DNA of 64,000 nt. It comes from Kitasatospora viridis. GTDB taxonomy: Bacteria > Actinomycetota > Actinomycetes > Streptomycetales > Streptomycetaceae. The notes under the pieces are model-generated. The model did not search any database and had not been told where the DNA came from. It saw nothing but the letters and a program-made list of their open reading frames with translations. A program made the position numbers and the translations under genes. Location: assembly GCF_007829815.1 (NCBI RefSeq), contig NZ_VIWT01000003.1, forward strand, positions 248,001-312,000, given 5' to 3'. Each line of letters starts with the position of its first letter. Position 1 is the stretch's first letter. Below, one piece after another: positions 8,671 to 16,469 of this stretch.

Positions 8671-9519
8671 ATGCCAGGAGTCCGTGACCGCCCACGCCGG
8701 CTCGACCGGCCGTACCGCGACGTGCAGGCGCGCCTGTCCGGCCTGGGCGGCGTGCTCCCCTACGCCGTCGTCTCGGCCGACTTCGAGCCCCTGCCACCCG
8801 GCCACGGCCCGGCCGACCTGGTCGAGTTCATCGATGACGCAGCCGGGGCCGGGCTGCCCCCGGAGCTCGGCGCCGCCTTCGGCGAGGGCGTGCGCGGCCG
8901 CCTGCTCGGCTGGTCCGTCAGGGGCGTCCCGCCCTACGCCGTGCGGGTCCGGCTGCGCCGGGCGCACTGGATCGACGGGCTCTCGACGCCCGCCGGGTTC
9001 GCGCAGGCCGGCCGGCAAGCGGTCGAGGCGTTCTCCGACTGCTTCCACGACGGGTTCGGCCCGCGCCGCCTGGTCGCCGGCCCGCTCGACGCCCGGCCGC
9101 GGGCCTGCGAGTCGGCCCCCGTCCTCCGGGACGTGCACGTCCGCCTGGTGAAGCCCTACGTGTGCGGCTGGTTCGCCGTCGCCACCGCCGACTTCGAACC
9201 GCTGGCCGCCGACGGGGAGTTGCTGTTCGAGTTCGCCCTGGAGCTCACCGAGGAACAGCTGCCGCTGGAGTACGCGCTGGCCTTCGCGCGCGGCGCGCGC
9301 GAGGAGCTCTACGCCGCCGGGGACGGCCGGCTGCCGGTCCGGGCGTTCCGGGTCCGCCTGCACGACGCGCGGTGGAGCCCGGTGGACTCCAACGAGATGG
9401 TCTTCCTGGCCGCCGGCCGGCGCGCGGCGGCCGATGCCCTGCACCGCGCGGGCGCGCGCCCGTCACCGGAACCGGTGTCCCCCAGGGAGCCCGAGGGCTC
9501 CCTGGGGGACACCGGTTGA
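8671..9519 (+). CDS. Tandem EF-G domain IV-like protein without GTPase domain
   Basis: 282-aa protein made of two similar ~110-aa modules (about residues 17-123 and 153-260). Each has ADFEPL, then a helix region with G-A-R/V-E-x-L, then a strand ending in H/A-W and a final helix. The second module carries DARWSPVDSNEMVF, close to the DGSYHDVDSSEMAF signature of elongation factor G domain IV, which reaches into the ribosomal decoding centre. No G1-G5 GTPase motifs are present. The ATG at 8671 is chosen because the conserved part starts soon after; no strong ribosome site is visible. The last 16 codons coincide with a terminator hairpin. Function unknown; a ribosome- or tRNA-mimic role is only inference. 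Confidence 0.65.
   Translation: MPGVRDRPRRLDRPYRDVQARLSGLGGVLPYAVVSADFEPLPPGHGPADLVEFIDDAAGAGLPPELGAAFGEGVRGRLLGWSVRGVPPYAVRVRLRRAHWIDGLSTPAGFAQAGRQAVEAFSDCFHDGFGPRRLVAGPLDARPRACESAPVLRDVHVRLVKPYVCGWFAVATADFEPLAADGELLFEFALELTEEQLPLEYALAFARGAREELYAAGDGRLPVRAFRVRLHDARWSPVDSNEMVFLAAGRRAAADALHRAGARPSPEPVSPREPEGSLGDTG
9470..9517. terminator. Perfect 22-bp hairpin inside the 3' end of a gene
   Basis: The arms 9470-9491 and 9496-9517 are perfectly complementary with a 4-nt CGAG loop. The right arm ends inside the TGA of the plus-strand gene, and the minus-strand neighbour stops at 9527, so this is a bidirectional terminator whose left half is translated (as EPVSPRE then PEGSLGD). Confidence 0.85.
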
Positions 9520-9526
9520 CACTCGA

Positions 9527-10840
9527 TCAGCCGATCCGGACCAGCCCGGCGGTGTCCATGTCGGTCGTCCCGCCGTTCACCGTCGGGTAGACCTGGAAGC
9601 GCAGCGTGCTGATCTGCTGCGGGACGTGGTAGACCACCTGGAAGAACTGGTAGCCGGTCGCGGAGTTCACGTTGTAGGCGACGCAGCTGTTGGTGTTGCT
9701 GCTGCCCAGGCCCCAGAGGCAGAAGGTGCCGGACGCGGCGCCGGACTGCGAGGAGAGCCACACGGTGGCCTGGTACACCCCGCCGGGACCGATGTTGACG
9801 GGCACGTCCTGGAAGACCGAGCCGCCGCCGATGTTGGTGTTGAAGGCCAGGTAGCCGGTGCCGTCGTGGGCCGGGGCCGGGGCGCCGGCGGCCGTGTTGT
9901 AGTTCACCCAGTTGACGATCCCGCCCTGGGGGACCAGGCGCTGCCAGCCGGTGATGTTCTGCTCGAAGGTGGGGGCGGACAGCAGGTTGGGGTTGTTGGT
10001 GCCGAGCACGCAGCCGTTGGCGGCGTTGCTCCACAGCGGCTGCACGGCGAAGCTGCCACCCGCGGTGGGGATGGTGGACAGGCCGCTCCAGGCGCACTTG
10101 TCGCCGATCTCGTTGCCGCCCGCGTCGATCCAGGCGTTGAGCAGCGGGTCGGTGATGGTCTCGGCCAGCTCGTGGCCCTCGACGATGCTGACGCCGTCCA
10201 GCGCGGAGCCGGTCACCGAGCCGGCACCGCAGGCGCTCCCGGCGTCGGACATGTAGGGCAGGTCGGTGTAGGTCACGTTGGGCAGCGCGGCCACCGCGCC
10301 GTGGTAGGCGCACCACTGGGTGCCGAAGCCCGGGGTCGAATGGCCGGTCGGAGTGGCCACCACCACCTGGACGTTGACCGAGGTGCCGGTGCCGAAGTGG
10401 TTCGCCGCGTTCACCGCCTCCGCCTGGATCTGGGCGTCGCTCGGGTTGGCCGGCAGGCCGGCGGGGTCGGACCAGGTGCCGGCCAGCACCGGGTTGGCGC
10501 CGGCGCCGTACTGGTTCACCGTGTCCAGCCACGGGGTGGTGCCGACGTTGGAGAGGAAGCGGTTCAGGTACGGCTGCTCCCCGCTCGGGTCCGACCCCCA
10601 ACCCCAGTAGTCCACGTAGATCTGCGGCGCGGTCTGCACCGGCCCGCCGTGGTTGAGCAGCGGGCCGGTGATGACGGACGGCGCCGCGCCGGGCCGGTGC
10701 GGCGGCAGCTGGTGCGTCGCCGCGTGCCCGGCGGCCGCGGGGGCGGCGGCCGCCGTGGCCTGGGCTTGCGCCGAGCCGGCGGCGGCCAGGCCCAGGGCCA
10801 GACCGAGCGCGGCGACGGCGGTGGTCCACTTCTTGGTCAT
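9527..10840 (-). CDS. Secreted EXORDIUM/PHI-1-like protein with beta-rich C-terminal module
   Basis: 437-aa secreted protein: residues 1-27 are a Sec signal peptide. Residues ~55-270 resemble the phosphate-induced protein 1 (PF04674) family: YVDYWGWG, a WCAYHG segment, and the hallmark VEGHELAETITDPLLNAW (residues 221-238) followed by NEIGDKC. The HELAE segment (H223, E224, E227) is zincin-like but lacks the second His of HExxH. Residues ~285-437 are a separate beta-sandwich-like module starting after LLSAPTFEQN, of the kind that binds polysaccharide. The role is unknown; cell-wall or polysaccharide interaction is plausible. Family call is from memory of the motif, so moderate. Confidence 0.6.
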   Translation of the reverse strand: MTKKWTTAVAALGLALGLAAAGSAQAQATAAAAPAAAGHAATHQLPPHRPGAAPSVITGPLLNHGGPVQTAPQIYVDYWGWGSDPSGEQPYLNRFLSNVGTTPWLDTVNQYGAGANPVLAGTWSDPAGLPANPSDAQIQAEAVNAANHFGTGTSVNVQVVVATPTGHSTPGFGTQWCAYHGAVAALPNVTYTDLPYMSDAGSACGAGSVTGSALDGVSIVEGHELAETITDPLLNAWIDAGGNEIGDKCAWSGLSTIPTAGGSFAVQPLWSNAANGCVLGTNNPNLLSAPTFEQNITGWQRLVPQGGIVNWVNYNTAAGAPAPAHDGTGYLAFNTNIGGGSVFQDVPVNIGPGGVYQATVWLSSQSGAASGTFCLWGLGSSNTNSCVAYNVNSATGYQFFQVVYHVPQQISTLRFQVYPTVNGGTTDMDTAGLVRIG

Positions 10841-11022
10841 CAGTTCTCCGTGGTGGGGGGCTGACGGGGGCTCGGCCCGGCCGGGAGCCGGTCACCGAGC
10901 GCCTGGCACGCTAGTGCGAGCCGACGGGCGGGCGGGATCGGGTGTCTCCGCAGTCCCGTCCGGCCGGCCGCCGCGGCGGCGCCTGCGGGAACCCACGATG
11001 GCGCCCGCCCACCGCCCCCGAC

Positions 11023-13914
11023 TCAGCCGCCGAGCGCCGTGTCCATCGCCCGGGCCACCGCGGCGCGCGAGCTGATGCCCAACTTCCGGTAAAGACTGGT
11101 GAGATGGGTTTCGACGGTGCGCACGCTGACGTACAGCCGCGCGGCGATCGCCCGGTTCGTCAGCCCCTGGGCGACCAGGTCCGCGACCTCGCTCTCCCGC
11201 CCGGAGAGCAGCGGGTCGCCGCCCGCCCGGGCCGCGACGGGGCTGTCCGCCGGCGCGGGCGCGGGGCCGGCGGCCAGGGCGTGGGCGCCGACCCGGGCGA
11301 ACAGCTCCCGGGCGGCCGCGTCCGCGCTCTCCCGGCCCTCGCCGTCGCCGAGTTCCCCGGCGATCTCCGCCGCCATCAGGTGCGCGAGCCCGGCCCGGGC
11401 CAGCAGGCCGGACGCGGTGAGCCGGCTCGCCGCGCGGCGGGCCGTCGCGCCGGCCCGGGGCAGGTCGCCGTCGGCCCGCCAGGACCGGGCGGCCGTCAGG
11501 GTCGCCACCGCGAGCCCCGAGGGCAACGCGCCGGCCCGGGCCGTGAGCTCGGCCGCCCGCGCGTGGCGGGCCACCATGGCGGCATCGCCCTGCGCCGCGT
11601 AGCGCGCGGCGGCGAGGTCGTGGCCGTGCGCCGGCATCGGATCGCCGCCGCGCCGGGCGTCGTCGAGGCCGAGCAGCTTGACGGTCCGTTCGCCGCTCAC
11701 CGGCTCGCCGCAGGCGATCGCCGCCTCCAACCGGGCCAGCCGGACCACCGCCCGCCAGCCGGCCATCGGCGGCTCCGGCAGGCTGTGCGAGAGCGCCAGC
11801 GCCGGCCCGGCCGCGGCCGGCCCCTCGCTCCACAGCAGGGCCCGCAGGCGCAGCGCGGCGGCCAGGCCCAGCGTCTCGACCGTGCCCAACTCCCCGCCCA
11901 CCAGCAACGCGGCGTCGGCGGCGGCCACCGCCCCCTCCAGCGGGCCGGTCATCAGCAGCAGCGCCGCCCGGACGGTGTGCAGGTGCGGGAGGACGTAGCG
12001 GTGCCCGTGGCGTTCGGCCAGCCCGATCGCCCGGTCGATCCGGCGGGCGGTGCGCTGCTGACGCTCCAGCAGGAGGCCGGCCCAGCAGAGGTCGGGCAGG
12101 TCGCCGAGCACCTGGAGCACGGGCCGGTCGGCGAGCGCGTCGACCGCCGGCTCCGCCTGGTCGAGCACGCGGCGGGCGGCGGCCACCCGGCCCTGGCTGA
12201 TCAGGGCCAGGCCGGTGACGGCCTGTCGGGCCACCGCCCGCCGGTCCGGCGCCTGCCACCCGATCTGGTCCGGCCCTGACGGTGCGTCGGCTGCCACCGC
12301 GGGCAGCGCGCCCGACGGTCCGTCGGGCCGCGCGGCGAGGCCGGCGAGTCGGGCCAGGCAGCGGGCGGCGTGACCGTTCATCAGGTCGATCCGGGCGAGC
12401 CGCAGCTGGGCCGTCCACAGCTGCGCCCGGTCCCCCGGGTGCGGCGGGTGCTCGGCGGCGAGGCCCGCCAGCAGCCCGTGGGCGCGGTCGGTCCGCCCGC
12501 GCAGCCGCTCCACCAGCGCGGCCGCCACCGCCGCCTCGGCCCGGTGCGGGCCGGCCTGCGCGAGCAGCGGCGCCAGCACCCCGGCGGCCTCGTCGAGCCG
12601 GCCGGTGAGGGTGAGGGCCTGCCCGAGCAGCACGGCCGCCTCGCCCCGCAGCGGGGTGCTGCGGTCCTCCGCGGGCAGCACCCGCAGCACGGTGGCGAGC
12701 CAGCGCGCGCTGTCCGCCGGGGCGTCGAGCAGGGTCAGCCGCGCGACGCCGACCAGCCGGGCGAGGTCGTTCTTGGCCGCCGCGTACGCCAGGTGCTCGG
12801 CCTGCGCCGCCCAGAGCGGGAGCGGCGCCCCGATCCGCCCCAGGTGGTCGGCGGCCCGGCGGTGCGCCGCGGTCCGCCAGGCCGGGCCGGCCAGCCGGTA
12901 GGCGGTGGCGGCCAGCAGCGGGCGGCTGGACCGGTAGCGGCCGGCCGCGCCCTCGACGCAGCCGTGCGCCACCAGTTCGTCCAGCGCGGCGCCGGCGACG
13001 CCGGGCGGCAGCTCCGCGACCTCGGCGACCAGCGCGAGGTCGTACTGCGCGCCGGCCACCGCGGCGGCCCGCAGCACCAGGCGGGCCGGTTCGGAGAGGC
13101 TCTCCACCTCGGCGCCGAGCTCGGGATCGACCGGCCAGTCGGCAGCGGCGGCCGCCCGCGCCGGGTGCCCGGCCGCCAACTCCGCGACCACGCCCGGCGA
13201 CAGGGCGGCCAGGGCGCGCAGCTGGCGCGGGTTGCCCGCGCCGACGCGCAGCAGCAACTGCCGGTGGCCCGCCGGCGCGTCCGGCAGCAGGGCGGCCGCC
13301 TCGGCGGGGGCCAGCGGGGCGAGGGCGAGCCGCAGGGTGGCCGGGTCGGCGAGGCTGCGGGCCAGCGCGGCGGGCCGCTGGCCGCTGCGGTGGGCCAGCA
13401 CGACGGCCCGACCTCCAGACCGGGCGGCCGCCAGGTGGTCCAGCAGGAGCAGCGAGTCGCGGTCCGCCCACTGGAGGTCGTCGAGCAGCAGCACGAACCG
13501 CTCGGCCCGCGCCGCCTCGGTGAGCGCCTCGTGCAGCCGGCGGTGCCACCGGTGGCGGTGCACCGGGTCCGGGCGGCCGGCCACCGCACCGGCGACGTAC
13601 TGCTCCATCAGTTCCCGGACCGCGCCGGGCCACGGGATCGCCAGCAGCAGGGCGCCCGGCACCTCCCGGTCGCCGGGCAGGGCGCGCGCCGACTCGGTCC
13701 GGCGCCCCGTGGCGCGGGACCGCGCGCACAGCTCGTCGAGCAGTCGGCTCTTCCCGGTGCCGGGCTCCCCCTCCAGCACCGCCGCCCCCGGGGCGCCGCG
13801 CTCTCCCTCCAGTACCGCGAGCAGGAGCCGCAGCTCCCGCTCCCGCCCCACCAGTGGCCTGGCCTGCGCGGGCTCGCCCGCCACGCCCGGCAGGTCCGAG
13901 AACGGGCTCGACAT
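11023..13914 (-). CDS. LAL-type LuxR regulator with AAA ATPase domain
   Basis: 963-aa transcription activator. The N-terminus has the AAA/STAND layout: LVGRERELRLLLAVLEGE, Walker A EGEPGTGKSRLL and Walker B FVLLLDDLQWAD. A long alanine-rich helical-repeat middle (about 300-870) is typical of MalT/LAL sensors. The C-terminus is a LuxR HTH: LSGRESEVADLVAQGL, then NRAIAARLYVSVRTVETHL. These proteins bind ATP and an inducer, then activate transcription, often for secondary metabolism. It is divergent from the multicopper oxidase with a 296-bp shared promoter region, so that gene is a candidate target. Confidence 0.9.
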   Translation of the reverse strand: MSSPFSDLPGVAGEPAQARPLVGRERELRLLLAVLEGERGAPGAAVLEGEPGTGKSRLLDELCARSRATGRRTESARALPGDREVPGALLLAIPWPGAVRELMEQYVAGAVAGRPDPVHRHRWHRRLHEALTEAARAERFVLLLDDLQWADRDSLLLLDHLAAARSGGRAVVLAHRSGQRPAALARSLADPATLRLALAPLAPAEAAALLPDAPAGHRQLLLRVGAGNPRQLRALAALSPGVVAELAAGHPARAAAAADWPVDPELGAEVESLSEPARLVLRAAAVAGAQYDLALVAEVAELPPGVAGAALDELVAHGCVEGAAGRYRSSRPLLAATAYRLAGPAWRTAAHRRAADHLGRIGAPLPLWAAQAEHLAYAAAKNDLARLVGVARLTLLDAPADSARWLATVLRVLPAEDRSTPLRGEAAVLLGQALTLTGRLDEAAGVLAPLLAQAGPHRAEAAVAAALVERLRGRTDRAHGLLAGLAAEHPPHPGDRAQLWTAQLRLARIDLMNGHAARCLARLAGLAARPDGPSGALPAVAADAPSGPDQIGWQAPDRRAVARQAVTGLALISQGRVAAARRVLDQAEPAVDALADRPVLQVLGDLPDLCWAGLLLERQQRTARRIDRAIGLAERHGHRYVLPHLHTVRAALLLMTGPLEGAVAAADAALLVGGELGTVETLGLAAALRLRALLWSEGPAAAGPALALSHSLPEPPMAGWRAVVRLARLEAAIACGEPVSGERTVKLLGLDDARRGGDPMPAHGHDLAAARYAAQGDAAMVARHARAAELTARAGALPSGLAVATLTAARSWRADGDLPRAGATARRAASRLTASGLLARAGLAHLMAAEIAGELGDGEGRESADAAARELFARVGAHALAAGPAPAPADSPVAARAGGDPLLSGRESEVADLVAQGLTNRAIAARLYVSVRTVETHLTSLYRKLGISSRAAVARAMDTALGG

Positions 13915-14137
13915 ACCGCCTCCTCCCCTGTTCCACCGGATCGCCCGAACGTGGCGAACATGTCATCAGCTTGGGCCAAGGCTGCGGGCGCCACAATCAG
14001 CGGCGTCACTGATGCGCCGTCAGGAGCCGTGAGTGACGGATGGTTTGCGGGTGACCTTTGCGCGTGACCGGGGAGAGCCGGGTGGGCGGGCCTTCGCGGC
14101 GCCGCCGACCTGGCCGGCGGCCGACACGTCCCACCTC

Positions 14138-14165
14138 GGGACCAGCGCCTCATGCGGAAGGGACC
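14138..14165. promoter_or_regulatory. 28-bp shared motif, site 1 (upstream of multicopper oxidase)
   Basis: Reads, on the minus strand, GGTCCC-N4-GCATGAG-N5-GGTCCC. It lies 45 bp before the ATG of the oxidase and 223 bp before the LuxR gene start. Three further matches occur at 16401, 18634 and 27866, all in promoter regions. Confidence 0.6.
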
Positions 14166-14210
14166 GCGGGTGGCGCAGGGTGGAGGGACCCGACCCGAGG
14201 AGGCGGTGAT

Positions 14211-16025
14211 ATGACCGCGCCCACTGGTGGCCCCGCTCCGGCCACCGATCCCACCCGGCTGACCAAGTTCCTCGATCCGCTGCGGATTCCCACGGTGCTG
14301 CGCCCCGATCCCCGGGACCAGCACTTCGAGCTGCACGTGGAGCAGGTCTCGGCCAGTCAGCGTCTGCACTCGCAGCTGCCGCCCACGCCGCTCTGGACGT
14401 ACCGGGGAGAGTTCCCCGGCCCGACCATCGAGGTCCGGCGCGGGCAGCGGCTGCGGATCACCTGGAGCAACCGGATCGACACCCCGTTCCCCGTGGTGGA
14501 CGGGGACCTCCCGGACCAGCAGGACACGCTCGACGCCAACGCGCCCGGGATCGCCCCGGACAAGGTGAACAAGCAGGTCGCCGACCTGCCGCCCTGGCTG
14601 GTCACCCACCTGCACGGCGCACGGACCGGCGGCGGCAACGACGGCTGGACCGAGAACTCGATCCTGCCGGGCCAGTCGCAGCTCTCCGAGTACGGCAACG
14701 ACCAGCCGGCCACCGCCCTCTGGTACCACGACCACGCGATGGGCATCACCCGGCTCAACGTCCAGACCGGCCTGGCCGGCCTCTACCTGGTCCGGGACGC
14801 CGAGGAGGACGCCCTGGGCCTGCCCGCCGGGCCGTACGAGACACCGCTGGTGCTCTGCGACCGCAACCTGGAGCTGGACCTCGGCACGGCCGGCTCGTTC
14901 ACCGGCCGGCTGCTGCACAAGAGCACCGGCGGCTTCCCGTTCTTCGGCCCGTACACCCTGGTCAACGGGGTGATCTGGCCGTACCAGGAGGTGCGCGCCC
15001 GGTGGTACCGGTTCCGGGTGCTCAACGCGTCCAACACCCGCACCTACCGGCTCCACCTGGTGGACGAGCAGGGCGCCCGGGTGCCCGACGCGTGCTGGCA
15101 GATCGGCACCGACTCCGGGCTGCTCGGCGCGCCGCTGCCGCTGCCAGACGGCGGCCTCGCCCTGATGCCCGCCGAACGGGCCGACCTGCTGATCGACTTC
15201 AGCCGGCTCGGCGCCCGCCGGCTGCGCCTGGTCGACTCCGCCACCGAGCCGTTCGGCGGTGCCCCGCTGGCGGCGGGCGCGTCTCCCGCCGACCCGGACC
15301 CGGCGCACCTGCTCCCCGAGCCGGACGTGCTGGAGTTCCGGGTCGCCGACGAGCCGCCGCAGGACGCGTTCACCCTGCCCGACCGGCTGGCCGCCTCCTA
15401 CACCCGGCTGACCCACGACGCGCTGCCGCCGCACGAGCACCGCCTGCTGGTGCTCGCCCGGAACAAGCAACAGGCCTTCGAGCTCTGGGAGATGGAGCTC
15501 GTCCCGGCCGTCGAGGCGCCGGCCGCCGGCACCCCGGTCGACGGGATCGTCCAGCTCCAGGGCGCGGACGGCAAGCTGCTGACCTACCGCCGGGTCGCCC
15601 GGACCTTCGACGACACGCTCAACTGGCATGTCCGTCAGGATGGTTGGGAGAACTGGATGATCCTCAACACGAGCATCGCCCGGCACCCGATCCACATCCA
15701 CCTGATCCGCTTCCAGGCGCTGAGCCGCGAACAGTGGGACGTCACCGGGTTCCAGGAGGCCTCCGGCGGCACCGCCCCGGGCTCGCCGCTGGCGTACCGG
15801 GCGGAGCTGCCGGTCGATCCGAGCGACCAGGGCTGGAAGGACGTCATCCAGGTGCCCAGCGGCCAAGTGGTGCGGATCGCCGGCCAGTTCACCGGGGCGA
15901 CCGGGCGGTTCATGTACCACTGCCACCTGCTGGGGCACGAGGACGAGGGCATGATGCGCCCGTTCACGGTCACCCCGGGAGCGGTGCTGGACCTCAACGG
16001 GAACGGGGGGTCGATGGCGATGTGA
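14211..16025 (+). CDS. Multicopper oxidase (CotA/phenoxazinone synthase-like)
   Basis: 604-aa laccase-type oxidase with three cupredoxin domains. All copper motifs are present in order: HLHGA, WYHDHAMG, HPIHIHL and the terminal YHCHLLGHEDEGMM with the axial Met of the type 1 site. Such enzymes oxidise phenols, o-aminophenols or bilirubin with reduction of O2 to water. There is no signal peptide, as in CotA and phenoxazinone synthase. The ATG at 14211 follows GAGGAGGCGGTGAT, a good ribosome site, so upstream in-frame codons are ignored. Its promoter carries the shared 28-bp motif. It could act on aromatic products such as those of RppA nearby, but this is inference. Confidence 0.92.
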   Translation: MTAPTGGPAPATDPTRLTKFLDPLRIPTVLRPDPRDQHFELHVEQVSASQRLHSQLPPTPLWTYRGEFPGPTIEVRRGQRLRITWSNRIDTPFPVVDGDLPDQQDTLDANAPGIAPDKVNKQVADLPPWLVTHLHGARTGGGNDGWTENSILPGQSQLSEYGNDQPATALWYHDHAMGITRLNVQTGLAGLYLVRDAEEDALGLPAGPYETPLVLCDRNLELDLGTAGSFTGRLLHKSTGGFPFFGPYTLVNGVIWPYQEVRARWYRFRVLNASNTRTYRLHLVDEQGARVPDACWQIGTDSGLLGAPLPLPDGGLALMPAERADLLIDFSRLGARRLRLVDSATEPFGGAPLAAGASPADPDPAHLLPEPDVLEFRVADEPPQDAFTLPDRLAASYTRLTHDALPPHEHRLLVLARNKQQAFELWEMELVPAVEAPAAGTPVDGIVQLQGADGKLLTYRRVARTFDDTLNWHVRQDGWENWMILNTSIARHPIHIHLIRFQALSREQWDVTGFQEASGGTAPGSPLAYRAELPVDPSDQGWKDVIQVPSGQVVRIAGQFTGATGRFMYHCHLLGHEDEGMMRPFTVTPGAVLDLNGNGGSMAM

Positions 16026-16044
16026 CGCCGCGCCGGACACGGAT

Positions 16045-16079
16045 CGGCCCCCGCACCGGTGCTTAGGATGCGGGGGCCG
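16045..16079. terminator. Bidirectional hairpin terminator
   Basis: CGGCCCCCGCA (16045-16055) pairs perfectly with TGCGGGGGCCG (16069-16079) around a 13-nt loop, between the convergent oxidase and small Cys protein genes. Confidence 0.75.
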
Positions 16080-16109
16080 AGGTGTTTCCGGTTCCGGGAC
16101 GGCTCGTGC

Positions 16110-16325
16110 TCAGCACAGACCGGGGTGGCACTCCGGCATGGGCTTGCCGCCGCCGTCGGGACCGTCGGTGCTGCTGCCAGTGGGGTTGCCGTCGGTGGTG
16201 GTGGCCTTCGCCGACTCCCGGCCACTGGTGCAGTCGGGCCAGCTGCAGGACGGCGATCCCTCGGGCGAGGGCTCGGCGGTCTGGGGAGCCGACTCCTGTG
16301 TCGGGCCGGTAGCAGTGGATGTCAT
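16110..16325 (-). CDS. Small Ser/Thr/Pro-rich protein with four cysteines
   Basis: 71-aa hydrophilic protein without signal peptide or membrane span. The only striking features are two Cys pairs, CSWPDC in the middle and CHPGLC at the very end (which also offers His), so a metal or disulfide role is possible. Translation is supported by AGGAGG six nucleotides before the ATG at 16325 (a GTG lies just before it). The promoter region carries the shared 28-bp motif and also a GGTCCTGGGGACC palindrome (16351-16363). It is convergent with the multicopper oxidase. I do not recognise the family. Confidence 0.6.
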   Translation of the reverse strand: MTSTATGPTQESAPQTAEPSPEGSPSCSWPDCTSGRESAKATTTDGNPTGSSTDGPDGGGKPMPECHPGLC

Positions 16326-16350
16326 CACGTACCTCCTCGCTCAGCGCTCT

Positions 16351-16363
16351 GGTCCTGGGGACC
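16351..16363. promoter_or_regulatory. GGTCC/GGACC palindrome upstream of small Cys protein
   Basis: GGTCC-TGG-GGACC, an inverted repeat 26 bp upstream of the ATG at 16325 on the minus strand. It is related in half-site sequence to the shared 28-bp motif and is a candidate operator for the same response regulator. Confidence 0.4.
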
Positions 16364-16400
16364 GGACCATTGGCCGATACCTCGACTATCGCGGCAGAGC

Positions 16401-16428
16401 CGTCCCGACGGCATGAGCCACTGGTCCC
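16401..16428. promoter_or_regulatory. 28-bp shared motif, site 2 (upstream of small Cys protein)
   Basis: CGTCCC-N4-GCATGAG-N5-GGTCCC on the plus strand, 76 bp upstream of the small gene start. It matches site 1 in opposite orientation relative to the coordinate axis but the same orientation relative to its gene. Confidence 0.6.
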
Positions 16429-16469
16429 GGATTCGAACAGGAAAGTGACAGCCGGCGTCAGGGCACGGT

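Noticed and set aside
16425..16445. GGATTCGAACAGG resembling a tRNA T-loop on the minus strand
   Set aside because: The flanks do not form a T stem or acceptor stem and no anticodon arm is found, so no tRNA is called.
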